From Myxococcales bacterium (GTDB lineage: Bacteria; Myxococcota; Polyangia; Fen-1088): a DNA stretch of 5,889 nt. A program made the position numbers and the translations under genes. Below the pieces are notes generated by a model. That model was given only the letters and a program-made list of their open reading frames with translations. It was not told the origin of the DNA and made no database searches. Below, piece by piece: positions 1-5,083 of this stretch. Each line of letters begins with the position of its first letter. The stretch's first letter is position 1. The stretch spans positions 1 to 5,889 of the forward strand of contig PMJE01000417.1 in the NCBI GenBank assembly GCA_003157315.1, read 5' to 3'.

Positions 1-109
1 CCATGGTCTGATAGATATGGCGCAGCTCACCGGCCGGAATGGCAGGCTCCCACTCAGGACGCACCACGCGGCCCGCATCGTCGAGAACCCGGACAAGCTC
101 GAACTTCAC
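1..109 (-). CDS. 2-oxoacid dehydrogenase E1 alpha subunit (PdhA-type), N-terminal fragment
   Basis: Only the first 36 codons are inside the window; the gene runs off the left edge. Read on the minus strand from the GTG at 109-107, the peptide begins VKFELVRVLDDAGRVV, continues with an acidic/proline stretch (RPEWEPAIP), and ends GELRHIYQTM followed by a codon starting with G, probably valine. A short 'VLD..G.VV' strand, a spacer, then 'eL..iY..MV' is the usual N-terminus of thiamine-diphosphate-dependent E1 alpha subunits of pyruvate and branched-chain 2-oxoacid dehydrogenases. These decarboxylate the 2-oxoacid and pass the acyl group to the lipoyl E2. The TPP-binding and catalytic regions lie outside, so pyruvate versus branched-chain substrate cannot be decided. 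An in-frame TAA four codons upstream limits the start to this GTG or the CTG just before it. I see no Shine-Dalgarno sequence. It is transcribed away from the DUF4178-like/gpmA unit. Confidence 0.6.
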   Translation of the reverse strand, partial: MKFELVRVLDDAGRVVRPEWEPAIPAGELRHIYQTM

Positions 110-137
110 CAGTCGTGCTTAACGGCGGCGGCCAGGG

Positions 138-166
138 TTGTCAAGGCGGAGGCCGGGCAGGATACT
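138..166 (+). promoter_or_regulatory. Candidate sigma70 promoter for the DUF4178-like gene and gpmA
   Basis: TTGTCA (138-143, 5 of 6 matches to the -35 consensus) is separated by 17 bases from GATACT (161-166, 4 of 6 matches to the -10 consensus). Transcription would start near 173, giving a leader of about 20 bases before the ATG at 194, with the ribosome binding site AAGGA at 184-188 inside it. Spacing, position and the following gene all agree. The assignment rests on hexamer matching alone, and consensus promoters are less reliable in GC-rich genomes. Confidence 0.5.
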
Positions 167-173
167 GCCGGCC
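151..173. repeat. Imperfect palindrome over the -10 region, possible operator
   Basis: GGCCGGGCAG (151-160) and CTGCCGGCC (165-173) are reverse complements apart from one bulged G at 155, giving nine base pairs around a GATA loop. The palindrome covers the proposed -10 hexamer and reaches the expected transcription start. A dimeric repressor bound here would block the promoter; alternatively the symmetry may be chance in GC-rich DNA. Confidence 0.4.
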
Positions 174-193
174 AGGCACGCGCAAGGACATCC

Positions 194-637
194 ATGGAAC
201 TTCACCTGAAAGACATCGTCAGCTACTCGGGGACCGCCTATCTGGTCGAGGGACTGGTTAGCTACCGCGTGGGGCGCCGCAAACGGGTGCTGGCGCGTTT
301 GGTCGACGGCGAGCGCGTCTTGTGGATGGAGCCGCTGGTGGGCGAGCTCGACGAGCGCGTGTTGTTTCTCGAGGAGGTGCGCGACCTCGACATGACCACG
401 CCGCCGCCAGCCAACATTCTCTACAAAGGTCGGACCTACCTGCGCGTTCTCGCGGGCCAGGCTCTGGTGGAGACCAGCGGCCAGACGCCTGGACGCGTCT
501 CAGGGACCTGCGAAGTCTGGCGCTATCGTGCCGCCGGCGACACCTTTATCCAGATCGAGGCTTGGCCTGATGGTCAGGTCGTTTTGGCTGGCCCCTCGGC
601 CGACCAGGGCATGCTACAAATACTGCCCGCCAAGTAA
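194..637 (+). CDS. DUF4178-like domain protein
   Basis: A 147-residue protein with the pattern of the DUF4178 family, whose biochemical function is unknown. The family-like features are a '[19 protein letters not shown]' opening strand pair (6-24), an acidic/aromatic stretch ending in LWMEP (43-47), a second 'YKGRTYLRV' unit (77-85), and a CEVWRYR strand followed by [10 protein letters not shown] (106-127). The protein looks all-beta, with no signal peptide or membrane segment, so it is probably cytoplasmic. The ATG at 194 is chosen because AAGGA lies five bases upstream and a consensus-like promoter precedes it. The open frame extends back to 17, but that part would overlap the antisense E1 alpha gene and has unnatural composition. 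The gene ends 14 bases before gpmA, so the two are probably cotranscribed. No role in glycolysis is known for this family. The family call is from pattern recognition, not a profile search. Confidence 0.72.
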   Translation: MELHLKDIVSYSGTAYLVEGLVSYRVGRRKRVLARLVDGERVLWMEPLVGELDERVLFLEEVRDLDMTTPPPANILYKGRTYLRVLAGQALVETSGQTPGRVSGTCEVWRYRAAGDTFIQIEAWPDGQVVLAGPSADQGMLQILPAK

Positions 638-651
638 GAGAGGAGAACCTG

Positions 652-1404
652 ATGTACAAGCTCGTTTTGCTTCGCCACGGCGAGAGCACTTGGAACCAAG
701 AGAACCGCTTCACCGGCTGGACCGACGTGGACTTGTCCGAGAAGGGCCGACAGGAGGCCAAGACCGGCGCCCAGGCGCTGAAGGACGGGGGCTACGTCTT
801 CGACGTGGCGTACACATCGGTGCTCAAGCGCGCCATCCGCACCTTGGGGTGCGTGCTCGACGCGCTGGACTTTATGTGGATTCCCGTGCACCGGTCATGG
901 CGACTCAACGAGCGACACTACGGGGCTTTGCAGGGCCTCAACAAGTCGGAGACCGCGGCCAAGTACGGCGAGGCGCAGGTAAAGATCTGGCGGCGCAGCT
1001 ACGACATCCCGCCGCCGCCCCTGGAAAAGACCGACCCACGCTTCCCGGGCAACGATCCACAAGGGCGCTACAAGGATCTCAAGCCCGCCGAGCTGCCCCA
1101 GACCGAGTGCCTGAAGGACACCGTGGCGCGCTTCCTGCCGCTGTGGCACGAGACCATCGCGCCCATGGTGAAGTCGGGCAAGAAGGTCATCATCGCGGCC
1201 CACGGCAACAGCCTGCGCGCCCTGGTCAAGTACCTGGACAACATCCCGGAGAGTGAGATCGTCGAGCTGAACATCCCGACCGGCATCCCGCTGGTCTACG
1301 AGCTGGACGCCAACCTCAAGCCGATCAAGCACTACTACCTCGGGGATCAGGCCGCCATCGAAGCAGCGATGACGGCGGTCGCGAACCAGGGCAAAGCGAA
1401 GTAG
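652..1404 (+). CDS. gpmA: 2,3-bisphosphoglycerate-dependent phosphoglycerate mutase
   Basis: Cytosolic enzyme that interconverts 3-phosphoglycerate and 2-phosphoglycerate in glycolysis and gluconeogenesis, using a phosphohistidine and a 2,3-bisphosphoglycerate cofactor. At 250 residues it has the same length as E. coli GpmA and aligns throughout. The histidine phosphatase signature [10 protein letters not shown] is at 6-15, with H9 the phosphate-accepting histidine next to R8. [16 protein letters not shown] (17-32) is typical of the cofactor-dependent class. R60, E87 in [13 protein letters not shown] (86-98) and H184 in [16 protein letters not shown] (182-197) complete the active site. The C-terminal tail ends VANQGKAK, as in E. 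coli; this flexible tail closes the active site in homologues. AGGAG at 641-645, six bases before the ATG, fixes the start. It follows the DUF4178-like gene by 14 bases and converges on the J-domain gene. All key residues are present. Confidence 0.97.
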   Translation: MYKLVLLRHGESTWNQENRFTGWTDVDLSEKGRQEAKTGAQALKDGGYVFDVAYTSVLKRAIRTLGCVLDALDFMWIPVHRSWRLNERHYGALQGLNKSETAAKYGEAQVKIWRRSYDIPPPPLEKTDPRFPGNDPQGRYKDLKPAELPQTECLKDTVARFLPLWHETIAPMVKSGKKVIIAAHGNSLRALVKYLDNIPESEIVELNIPTGIPLVYELDANLKPIKHYYLGDQAAIEAAMTAVANQGKAK

Positions 1405-1409
1405 AAGTT

Positions 1410-1539
1410 ACCTATTTCTCACAGAGGCACAGAGGTCACAGAGGCGGACGAGAAAAAAGAAAGGGTTCGCTCCCGTCCGGCCCAAACCCTTCTTCTCCTC
1501 CGGTCTCTGCGTCCTCAGTGCTCTCTGTGAGGAATAGGT
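1410..1539. repeat. 130-bp imperfect hairpin repeat with three CACAGAGG units
   Basis: This element fills nearly all of the 137-bp gap between the convergent gpmA and J-domain genes. Its outer arms begin ACCTATTTCTCACAGAG (1410-1426) and, read from the right on the other strand, ACCTATTCCTCACAGAG, a 16 of 17 match. The similarity continues with small mismatches for about 55 bases down to an inner perfect stem AAGGGTT/AACCCTT (1461-1467 with 1485-1491). The left arm holds three direct copies of CACAGAGG at 1420-1427, 1428-1435 and 1437-1444; the right arm has degenerate copies. From memory, dispersed intergenic elements with this CACAGAGGCACAGAGG text occur in several environmental bacterial phyla. 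No protein is encoded in it. It may be a non-autonomous mobile repeat or a structured termination region. Confidence 0.75.
1451..1491 (-). terminator. Candidate rho-independent terminator of the rsfS-rlmH-J-domain operon
   Basis: Read on the minus strand, AAGGGTT (1491-1485) pairs with AACCCTT (1467-1461) around a 17-base loop, and is followed at once by TCTTTTTTCT (1460-1451). It lies about 50 bases past the stop codon of the J-domain gene. The stem is short and the loop large, which weakens the call, although the surrounding long hairpin could strengthen the fold. In the plus direction the following tract (CTTCTTCTCC) is less uridine-rich, so termination of gpmA is less certain. Confidence 0.4.
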
Positions 1540-1541
1540 GA

Positions 1542-2045
1542 CTACTTCCGCAGTCGGCGTTCGAGAAGTTTGTAAGCTTCCGTCAACTTCTGCGTCAGCT
1601 CGGTGGCGGTCTTCTGCTTCTCGGGCGAGCCGGAATGATGGTCGGGGTGATACTTGCGCATCAGCGCACGATACGACTTGCGCACGGTCTCGAAGCTCGA
1701 CCCCACCGGCACTTCCAGCGCGGCGTAGGCGCGGCGCACTTCGTCCTCAGGTGAAGGCCGGCGCGGCGGGGGTCCGGGCGACGGGCGCGCCGGCCTGGGC
1801 CGCGATCCGCTGCTTGCCGTCGTCGGGCGCGGGGCTGCGGCGTTGACCTTGGCCTTGGCGGCCGCCCGCGCCTGGTGGCGGCGTTCCAGTTCAGCCTCCA
1901 ACTGCTCGTCAGTCAACTCGTCCAGCCCGTAGCGTTGATAGAGATCCTCGTCGGGATCGCGCGCCGACTCCCAGGTCGACGCCTTGTCGAGCAGGGCATT
2001 CAATTCGGCGCGAGCCATGTCGAGAAACCGCTTGCTGATACTCAT
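1542..2045 (-). CDS. Small J-domain (DnaJ-like) protein
   Basis: A 167-residue protein with a J domain at its C-terminus instead of the N-terminus used by true DnaJ. Residues 103-165 read as helix I (VRRAYAALEV), helix II (ETVRKSYRALMRKY, 119-132), the HPD triad at 133-135 that stimulates Hsp70 ATPase, and helix III (KTATELTQKLTEAYKLLERR). The N-terminal 65 residues are predicted helical and charged (ARAELNALLDKA, DELTDEQLEAELERRHQAR), followed by a Pro/Ser/Arg-rich linker at 70-100. There is no glycine/phenylalanine region, zinc-finger cysteines or membrane segment, so it is a class C J-protein, probably a specialised DnaK partner in the cytoplasm. The ATG at 2045 lies 28 bases after the rlmH stop with no clear Shine-Dalgarno sequence, so expression may depend on cotranscription with rlmH. 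Its client is unknown. Confidence 0.85.
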   Translation of the reverse strand: MSISKRFLDMARAELNALLDKASTWESARDPDEDLYQRYGLDELTDEQLEAELERRHQARAAAKAKVNAAAPRPTTASSGSRPRPARPSPGPPPRRPSPEDEVRRAYAALEVPVGSSFETVRKSYRALMRKYHPDHHSGSPEKQKTATELTQKLTEAYKLLERRLRK

Positions 2046-2073
2046 GACGACTGCCGTCAGTCTACACCGACGG

Positions 2074-2496
2074 CTATTTGTTGTAGGGCTCGCCCCGCAA
2101 GGCGGAGATGGCCCGATAGATCTGCTCGCACAGGATCACGCGAGCCAAGCGATGGGGCAGGGTGAGAGGCGAGAGGGATAGGCGCCTTTGCGCGGCCTTG
2201 ACCGTGGCCGGCGCCAGGCCTTCGGCCCCGCCGATGAGAAAAGCGATGGCACGCGTGCCCTGCACCATACGACGCTCAAGGAACTTGATGAACTCGACGG
2301 TGGTCCAACGATCGCCATCCGGTTCCAGCGCAACGACTTCAGCACCCGCGGGCAGGTTGCGCAGCAAGTCTGCGTCGCTCTCCACTTCCTCGACCGCCAC
2401 GGGCAAGTGGCGCCGCGCGCGATCCACGTATTCCTGGCAAACCGACTCTAGCCGGCGATCGCGCATCTTGCCGACAGCGCGGACCAGGATCTTCAC
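2074..2496 (-). CDS. rlmH: 23S rRNA (pseudouridine1915-N3)-methyltransferase RlmH
   Basis: SPOUT-class methyltransferase that, in E. coli, methylates N3 of pseudouridine 1915 in helix 69 of 23S rRNA on assembled 70S ribosomes, using S-adenosylmethionine. The 140-residue protein starts VKILVRAVGKMRD, the usual first strand. The SPOUT trefoil-knot motifs follow: FLIGGAEGL (86-94), which forms the cofactor loop, and LSLSPLTLPHRLARVILCEQ (106-125) leading into IYRA. Length is slightly below the usual 155-160. The last residues are PYNK where E. coli RlmH has PYHRE. The GTG start at 2496-2494 overlaps the rsfS stop (GTGA, 2493-2496), indicating translational coupling, and matches the family N-terminus. 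The frame stays open further upstream, but that part lies inside rsfS. Pairing with rsfS is a widely conserved gene order. Confidence 0.95.
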   Translation of the reverse strand: MKILVRAVGKMRDRRLESVCQEYVDRARRHLPVAVEEVESDADLLRNLPAGAEVVALEPDGDRWTTVEFIKFLERRMVQGTRAIAFLIGGAEGLAPATVKAAQRRLSLSPLTLPHRLARVILCEQIYRAISALRGEPYNK

Positions 2497-3068
2497 GGCC
2501 CGACGGGACCATCGACGGCAACCACCATGGCCTCGGGCGGAACTTGCAGCTTCACCCGGGGCGCGTCGATCCACAGGCTCTCGATGTCGAATATCTCCCG
2601 CACCGGGTGATAGAAGACATGCACCACCACGTCACCGAAATCGAGCAGGGCCCAGCGCCCGTTGCGTGTGCCCTCGCGGCCGATCAGCCGCCGGCCGCTT
2701 TCGTGCATGACCTTTTGCACATGCTCCGCGATGGCGTCCACCTGGCGATCGCTGCGGCCGCTCACGATGCCGATGTAGTCGGTGTAGCTGGCCCGGCCCG
2801 ACACATCGATGAGCACGGGCACAAGCGCCTTCTTGGCCAGTGCGGCCTCGATGGCAGTGCGTGCTGCAGCCAGCGCTTCGCGCTGCGCCTGCGCGCTGCT
2901 CGCCGGCCTGGGCGCATCCGTGTGAAACGCCCGCGCAGGAACAGCCCTTATGCCCGCTGCCGCCTTGCCCCCGGCCTGACGAGCGGGCTTGCGTGAGGTC
3001 TTGGATGCTTTGCTCTTTGTCTTGGGGGCGGTCTTTTTCTTCACTTGCTCCAATCGTAGCAAAGCCAA
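2493..3068 (-). CDS. rsfS: Ribosomal silencing factor RsfS (YbeB/DUF143 family)
   Basis: RsfS binds ribosomal protein uL14 on the large subunit and blocks joining with the 30S subunit, lowering translation under starvation. The conserved domain spans about residues 65-170 of 191: LIDVSGRASYTDYIGIVSG (86-104), RQVDAIAEHVQKV (108-120), then GREGTRNGRWALLDFGDVVV (130-149) and HVFYHPVREIFDIESLW (150-166). E. coli RsfS is only about 105 residues; here a Lys/Ala/Arg-rich N-terminal extension of about 60 residues (for example KKKTAPKTKSKASK, 10-23) and a C-terminal extension past W166 are added. I chose the TTG at 3068-3066 because GAGG lies seven bases upstream. A GTG at codon 9 (3044-3042) is an alternative start, with GGAG only three bases before it. 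It is the first gene of an operon with rlmH and a J-domain gene. Confidence 0.93.
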   Translation of the reverse strand: MALLRLEQVKKKTAPKTKSKASKTSRKPARQAGGKAAAGIRAVPARAFHTDAPRPASSAQAQREALAAARTAIEAALAKKALVPVLIDVSGRASYTDYIGIVSGRSDRQVDAIAEHVQKVMHESGRRLIGREGTRNGRWALLDFGDVVVHVFYHPVREIFDIESLWIDAPRVKLQVPPEAMVVAVDGPVGP

Positions 3069-3075
3069 GCGCCCA

Positions 3076-3079
3076 CCTC
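3076..3079 (-). promoter_or_regulatory. Ribosome binding site deciding the rsfS TTG start
   Basis: GAGG on the minus strand (part of GAGGTGGGCGC, 3079-3069) sits seven bases before TTG at 3068-3066. This spacing is near ideal and supports the rare TTG codon as the rsfS start over the GTG eight codons later. Confidence 0.55.
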
Positions 3080-3139
3080 AATCCAAGTCAGAAGATCCAG
3101 GAATTCGGAGAGGGTGTGTTCTGCGCGCATCGCATCTGG

Positions 3140-3186
3140 TGTAGGGGCGACCTGCGCCCGCCGGGCGACCGCAGGTCGCCCCTACA
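3140..3186. repeat. Perfect 17-bp inverted repeat (GTAGGGGCGACC family hairpin)
   Basis: TGTAGGGGCGACCTGCG (3140-3156) and CGCAGGTCGCCCCTACA (3170-3186) are exact reverse complements around a 13-base loop. The loop region can form its own alternative stem (CGCCCG 3155-3160 with CGGGCG 3162-3167). The element lies in the 131-bp gap between the stop codon of the 275-residue hypothetical gene and the start of rsfS. There is no uridine tract on either side, so it is not a standard intrinsic terminator. I recall similar GTAGGGGCGACC hairpins scattered in intergenic DNA of many bacteria; this is memory, not a search. Apart from this hairpin I see no confident promoter for rsfS in the gap. Confidence 0.8.
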
Positions 3187-3199
3187 TGAGAGGCAAGAG

Positions 3200-4027
3200 C
3201 TATTCCTTCCGCGCCGCTGGGCGGTTGCGCCAACGGGCTTCGAAATCTTCGACCAGCCCGCCGACATACTCGTTGCCCAGGGTGGCCAAGCGTTCCTCGA
3301 CCGCATGTGCGGCGCGATCGAGCCAGCTTTTCTCCTCCTCGCTTTCGTCGGTCGGCCAACCGGCGGGCGCGACCTCGGGATGGCCGCCGGTCCGCAGCCA
3401 GCGCTCGGCGTGGCGGGACAGGCTCTGCGACACCCAGCGTGGCGCCTCTGCCAGCGAGCTTCCCATCATCTTGCTCCCCTCGCGAAACGCGGCCACCAGC
3501 CTAGTCTTCGAGGTGCCACTCACCGATTCATGGACGAGCGTGCGCAAGAGCGCGGCCTGTGGCCGACTGATGGGACCACCCACGTGCAGCTTGGCGCAAT
3601 AGTGCTCGACCAGCGTGGCCACCTGGAAGATCGTCGCCATGTCCTCGGCACCACGGCCGGCAGCAAGCAGGGCAAGAAACTTGCGCCAGGCCAGCTTCAG
3701 CGCGACCAGGGTGGCGGCGGTGAGCGTGACGTTGCGCAAGGCCGAGCCGGCCTTGCCCTCGGCCAGCACCTCAGCCGAGGCCGCGGGCAAATCAACGTGA
3801 CGGCTGGCTGCCAGCTTCATGTACAGACCCGCGCGTACGCGACCGGCCACCATATCGTCCAGGATCGGCATGGGCACCAGGCTGCCCAGGGCTGAGGCGA
3901 ACAGCGCCCGCCGCACGATGAGTCCGCGGTTCTGGGCCAGGTGCGAGAACCGCGACGGATCTTGCGGCGTGATCGGCTCAGCCCCCACCTCGATAGCCGG
4001 CTGGTCGTCGGGTTTCTCGACAGTCAC
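3200..4027 (-). CDS. Conserved hypothetical protein with a central hydrophobic segment
   Basis: A 275-residue protein I cannot assign to a named family. After an acidic, proline-containing N-terminus (1-30) comes LIVRRALFASALGSLVPMPI (36-55) followed by LDDMVAGRVRAGLYMKLA (56-73). A hydrophobic stretch ending in 'PxPxxDd' and a basic helix recalls membrane-associated proteins such as DUF697/EcsC-like families, but this is a weak resemblance. A second hydrophobic stretch covers about 99-123 (NVTLTAATLVALKLAWRKFL within it). The C-terminal third is charged and helical, with tryptophans at 198, 210, 224, 235 and 266. There is no signal peptide. The GTG start at 4027-4025 overlaps the stop of the upstream lipoprotein gene (GTGA), and AAGGA (4038-4034) lies six bases before it, so translation is coupled and has its own ribosome site. 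A joint role with the lipoprotein at the cell envelope is an inference. Confidence 0.8.
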   Translation of the reverse strand: MTVEKPDDQPAIEVGAEPITPQDPSRFSHLAQNRGLIVRRALFASALGSLVPMPILDDMVAGRVRAGLYMKLAASRHVDLPAASAEVLAEGKAGSALRNVTLTAATLVALKLAWRKFLALLAAGRGAEDMATIFQVATLVEHYCAKLHVGGPISRPQAALLRTLVHESVSGTSKTRLVAAFREGSKMMGSSLAEAPRWVSQSLSRHAERWLRTGGHPEVAPAGWPTDESEEEKSWLDRAAHAVEERLATLGNEYVGGLVEDFEARWRNRPAARKE

Positions 4028-4986
4028 GGAGTTTCCTTCTTGCCGACCGCGGGCAGCTTGGCGGCTGACGGCTTCCGCGACTGCCCCGAGGCCCGCTGGC
4101 CTGGCCCGCTGCTCTCGACCGAGCGGCGCCCGCCGGTTCCCCTTTTCGACGGTGGCGGCAAAGCCGGCGCACGGCCACCCAGGCCGCCCAACAGGACGCG
4201 TTCTTCCAAGATGGTGCGCTGCCGCGTTTGCAGCGTTTCTGCCGCCGGCATGGTCACCGGGTCCGCCCCTTGCTCCACCCTGGCCGCGACCGCGATTTCA
4301 CCCTCGATAGGGGTCCCGTCACGCGTGGCCCGGAAGTGGGCGCCAAGTGAAAAAGCCTGCAGCCCGCCGCTGGCATCGAGCCGAGCATCGCCCACCAGGG
4401 TCTGGACTTCGACTGTCTCGCGCCACGTGCGCAAAGGCGTGGCCGCGGCCAGCGCCGGGCGCACCTGCGCGGACTTGCTCAAGCCGAAGGCGCGGTTGCC
4501 GGCCGGCATGAGCTGCACGAACCTGCGCACTGTGTCCCACGCCGCTGACGGTGCCCCAACCCCCTCCTCCAGGAATTGCTGCGGCTCGGGATCCTGGGCG
4601 GGGCGACGGACAAACTTGCCGTAGCGCAAGGCCACGGCCAGTTCACTACCCACGCGCACCACCTCGCGGCCGCCATCCTGGTCGTTGCTTTCGGACAGGC
4701 GAAAGTTGCCCTGCTTGTCGATCCACAAATCGGTGGTGGTGGTTACCGCGTCCTTGCCGCCGGCATCCGGCGCGCCGGCTACGCCCACCCGAAAGGCTGC
4801 CGTGGCATGAAAATGTGCGCCGGACAGACGCCGCAGTCCCGAGACGAGCGCGGCTGGTTGCAGGGCCGCGTCCAATTCCTGGTCAGCCGGCAGGATCCCG
4901 CCGGGCTTGGACCGGCCGCAGCCTGACCACGCTGCCACGAGAAGCAGCGAGGCGACGATCCGGTTGCGTGAGCTGGCGGTTTTCAC
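4024..4986 (-). CDS. Putative lipoprotein of unknown function
   Basis: About 320 residues. The N-terminus has a basic region (KTASSRNR, 2-9), a hydrophobic core (IVASLLLVAAW, 10-20) and then SGC, with C23 a probable lipidation site, so the protein is likely exported and anchored to a membrane. Tryptophan at position -3 makes the lipobox atypical. The mature part looks beta-rich, with alternating hydrophobic strands such as TTTTDLWIDKQGNFRLSES (82-100) and EVVRVGSELAVALRYGKFV (108-126), reminiscent of LolA/LppX-like lipid-binding lipoproteins. That comparison is only a guess. The last 50 residues are a low-complexity Pro/Ser/Gly/Lys/Arg tail. The frame is open back to 5280, but that part overlaps the prepilin peptidase gene on the other strand, so I start at the GTG 4986-4984. 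A TTG at 4998-4996 is an alternative. Neither has a clear Shine-Dalgarno sequence. Confidence 0.75.
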   Translation of the reverse strand: MKTASSRNRIVASLLLVAAWSGCGRSKPGGILPADQELDAALQPAALVSGLRRLSGAHFHATAAFRVGVAGAPDAGGKDAVTTTTDLWIDKQGNFRLSESNDQDGGREVVRVGSELAVALRYGKFVRRPAQDPEPQQFLEEGVGAPSAAWDTVRRFVQLMPAGNRAFGLSKSAQVRPALAAATPLRTWRETVEVQTLVGDARLDASGGLQAFSLGAHFRATRDGTPIEGEIAVAARVEQGADPVTMPAAETLQTRQRTILEERVLLGGLGGRAPALPPPSKRGTGGRRSVESSGPGQRASGQSRKPSAAKLPAVGKKETP

Positions 4987-5083
4987 CAGGGCTGGCAATC
5001 TACCATTTTGCCCATCGCATGGTCCGGTGATTGGCTTTTCACGCGACCACACGGTTCCAGCTGAGGAGTGGTAACGTGGGCGG
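4987..5083. other. Divergent intergenic region between the lipoprotein gene and pilD
   Basis: This 97-bp gap must hold the control regions of two divergent units. On the plus strand GAGGAG occurs at 5063-5068. I looked for sigma70-like hexamer pairs on both strands and found none convincing. It carries no repeat or palindrome that I can see. Confidence 0.6.

Noticed and set aside
17..193. N-terminal extension of the DUF4178-like protein
   Set aside because: It overlaps the antisense E1 alpha start and the promoter, has no recognisable domain, and the ATG at 194 has a good ribosome binding site.
528..1256. 242-codon plus-strand open frame overlapping gpmA
   Set aside because: Arginine/proline-rich out-of-frame reading of gpmA, which is unmistakable in the other frame.
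895..1332. Antisense open frame inside gpmA
   Set aside because: GC-rich DNA leaves long antisense frames; no motif and no independent ribosome site.
1420..1444. Three CACAGAGG copies as a CRISPR-like array
   Set aside because: Units are eight bases, directly adjacent with no spacers, and belong to the arm of a larger hairpin.
3078..3359. Small frames reading through the 3140-3186 hairpin, with peptides such as GDLRSPGGRRSPLH
   Set aside because: This peptide text is just the hairpin repeat translated; such false proteins are a familiar by-product of the repeat.
2840..3895. 351-codon plus-strand open frame
   Set aside because: It runs antisense through rsfS, the intergenic repeat and the 275-residue gene; composition is that of a shadow, and rsfS is certain on the other strand.
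3941..4624. 227-codon plus-strand open frame opposite the lipoprotein gene
   Set aside because: Low-complexity antisense reading; the minus-strand frame has a signal peptide, a GTGA junction and balanced composition.
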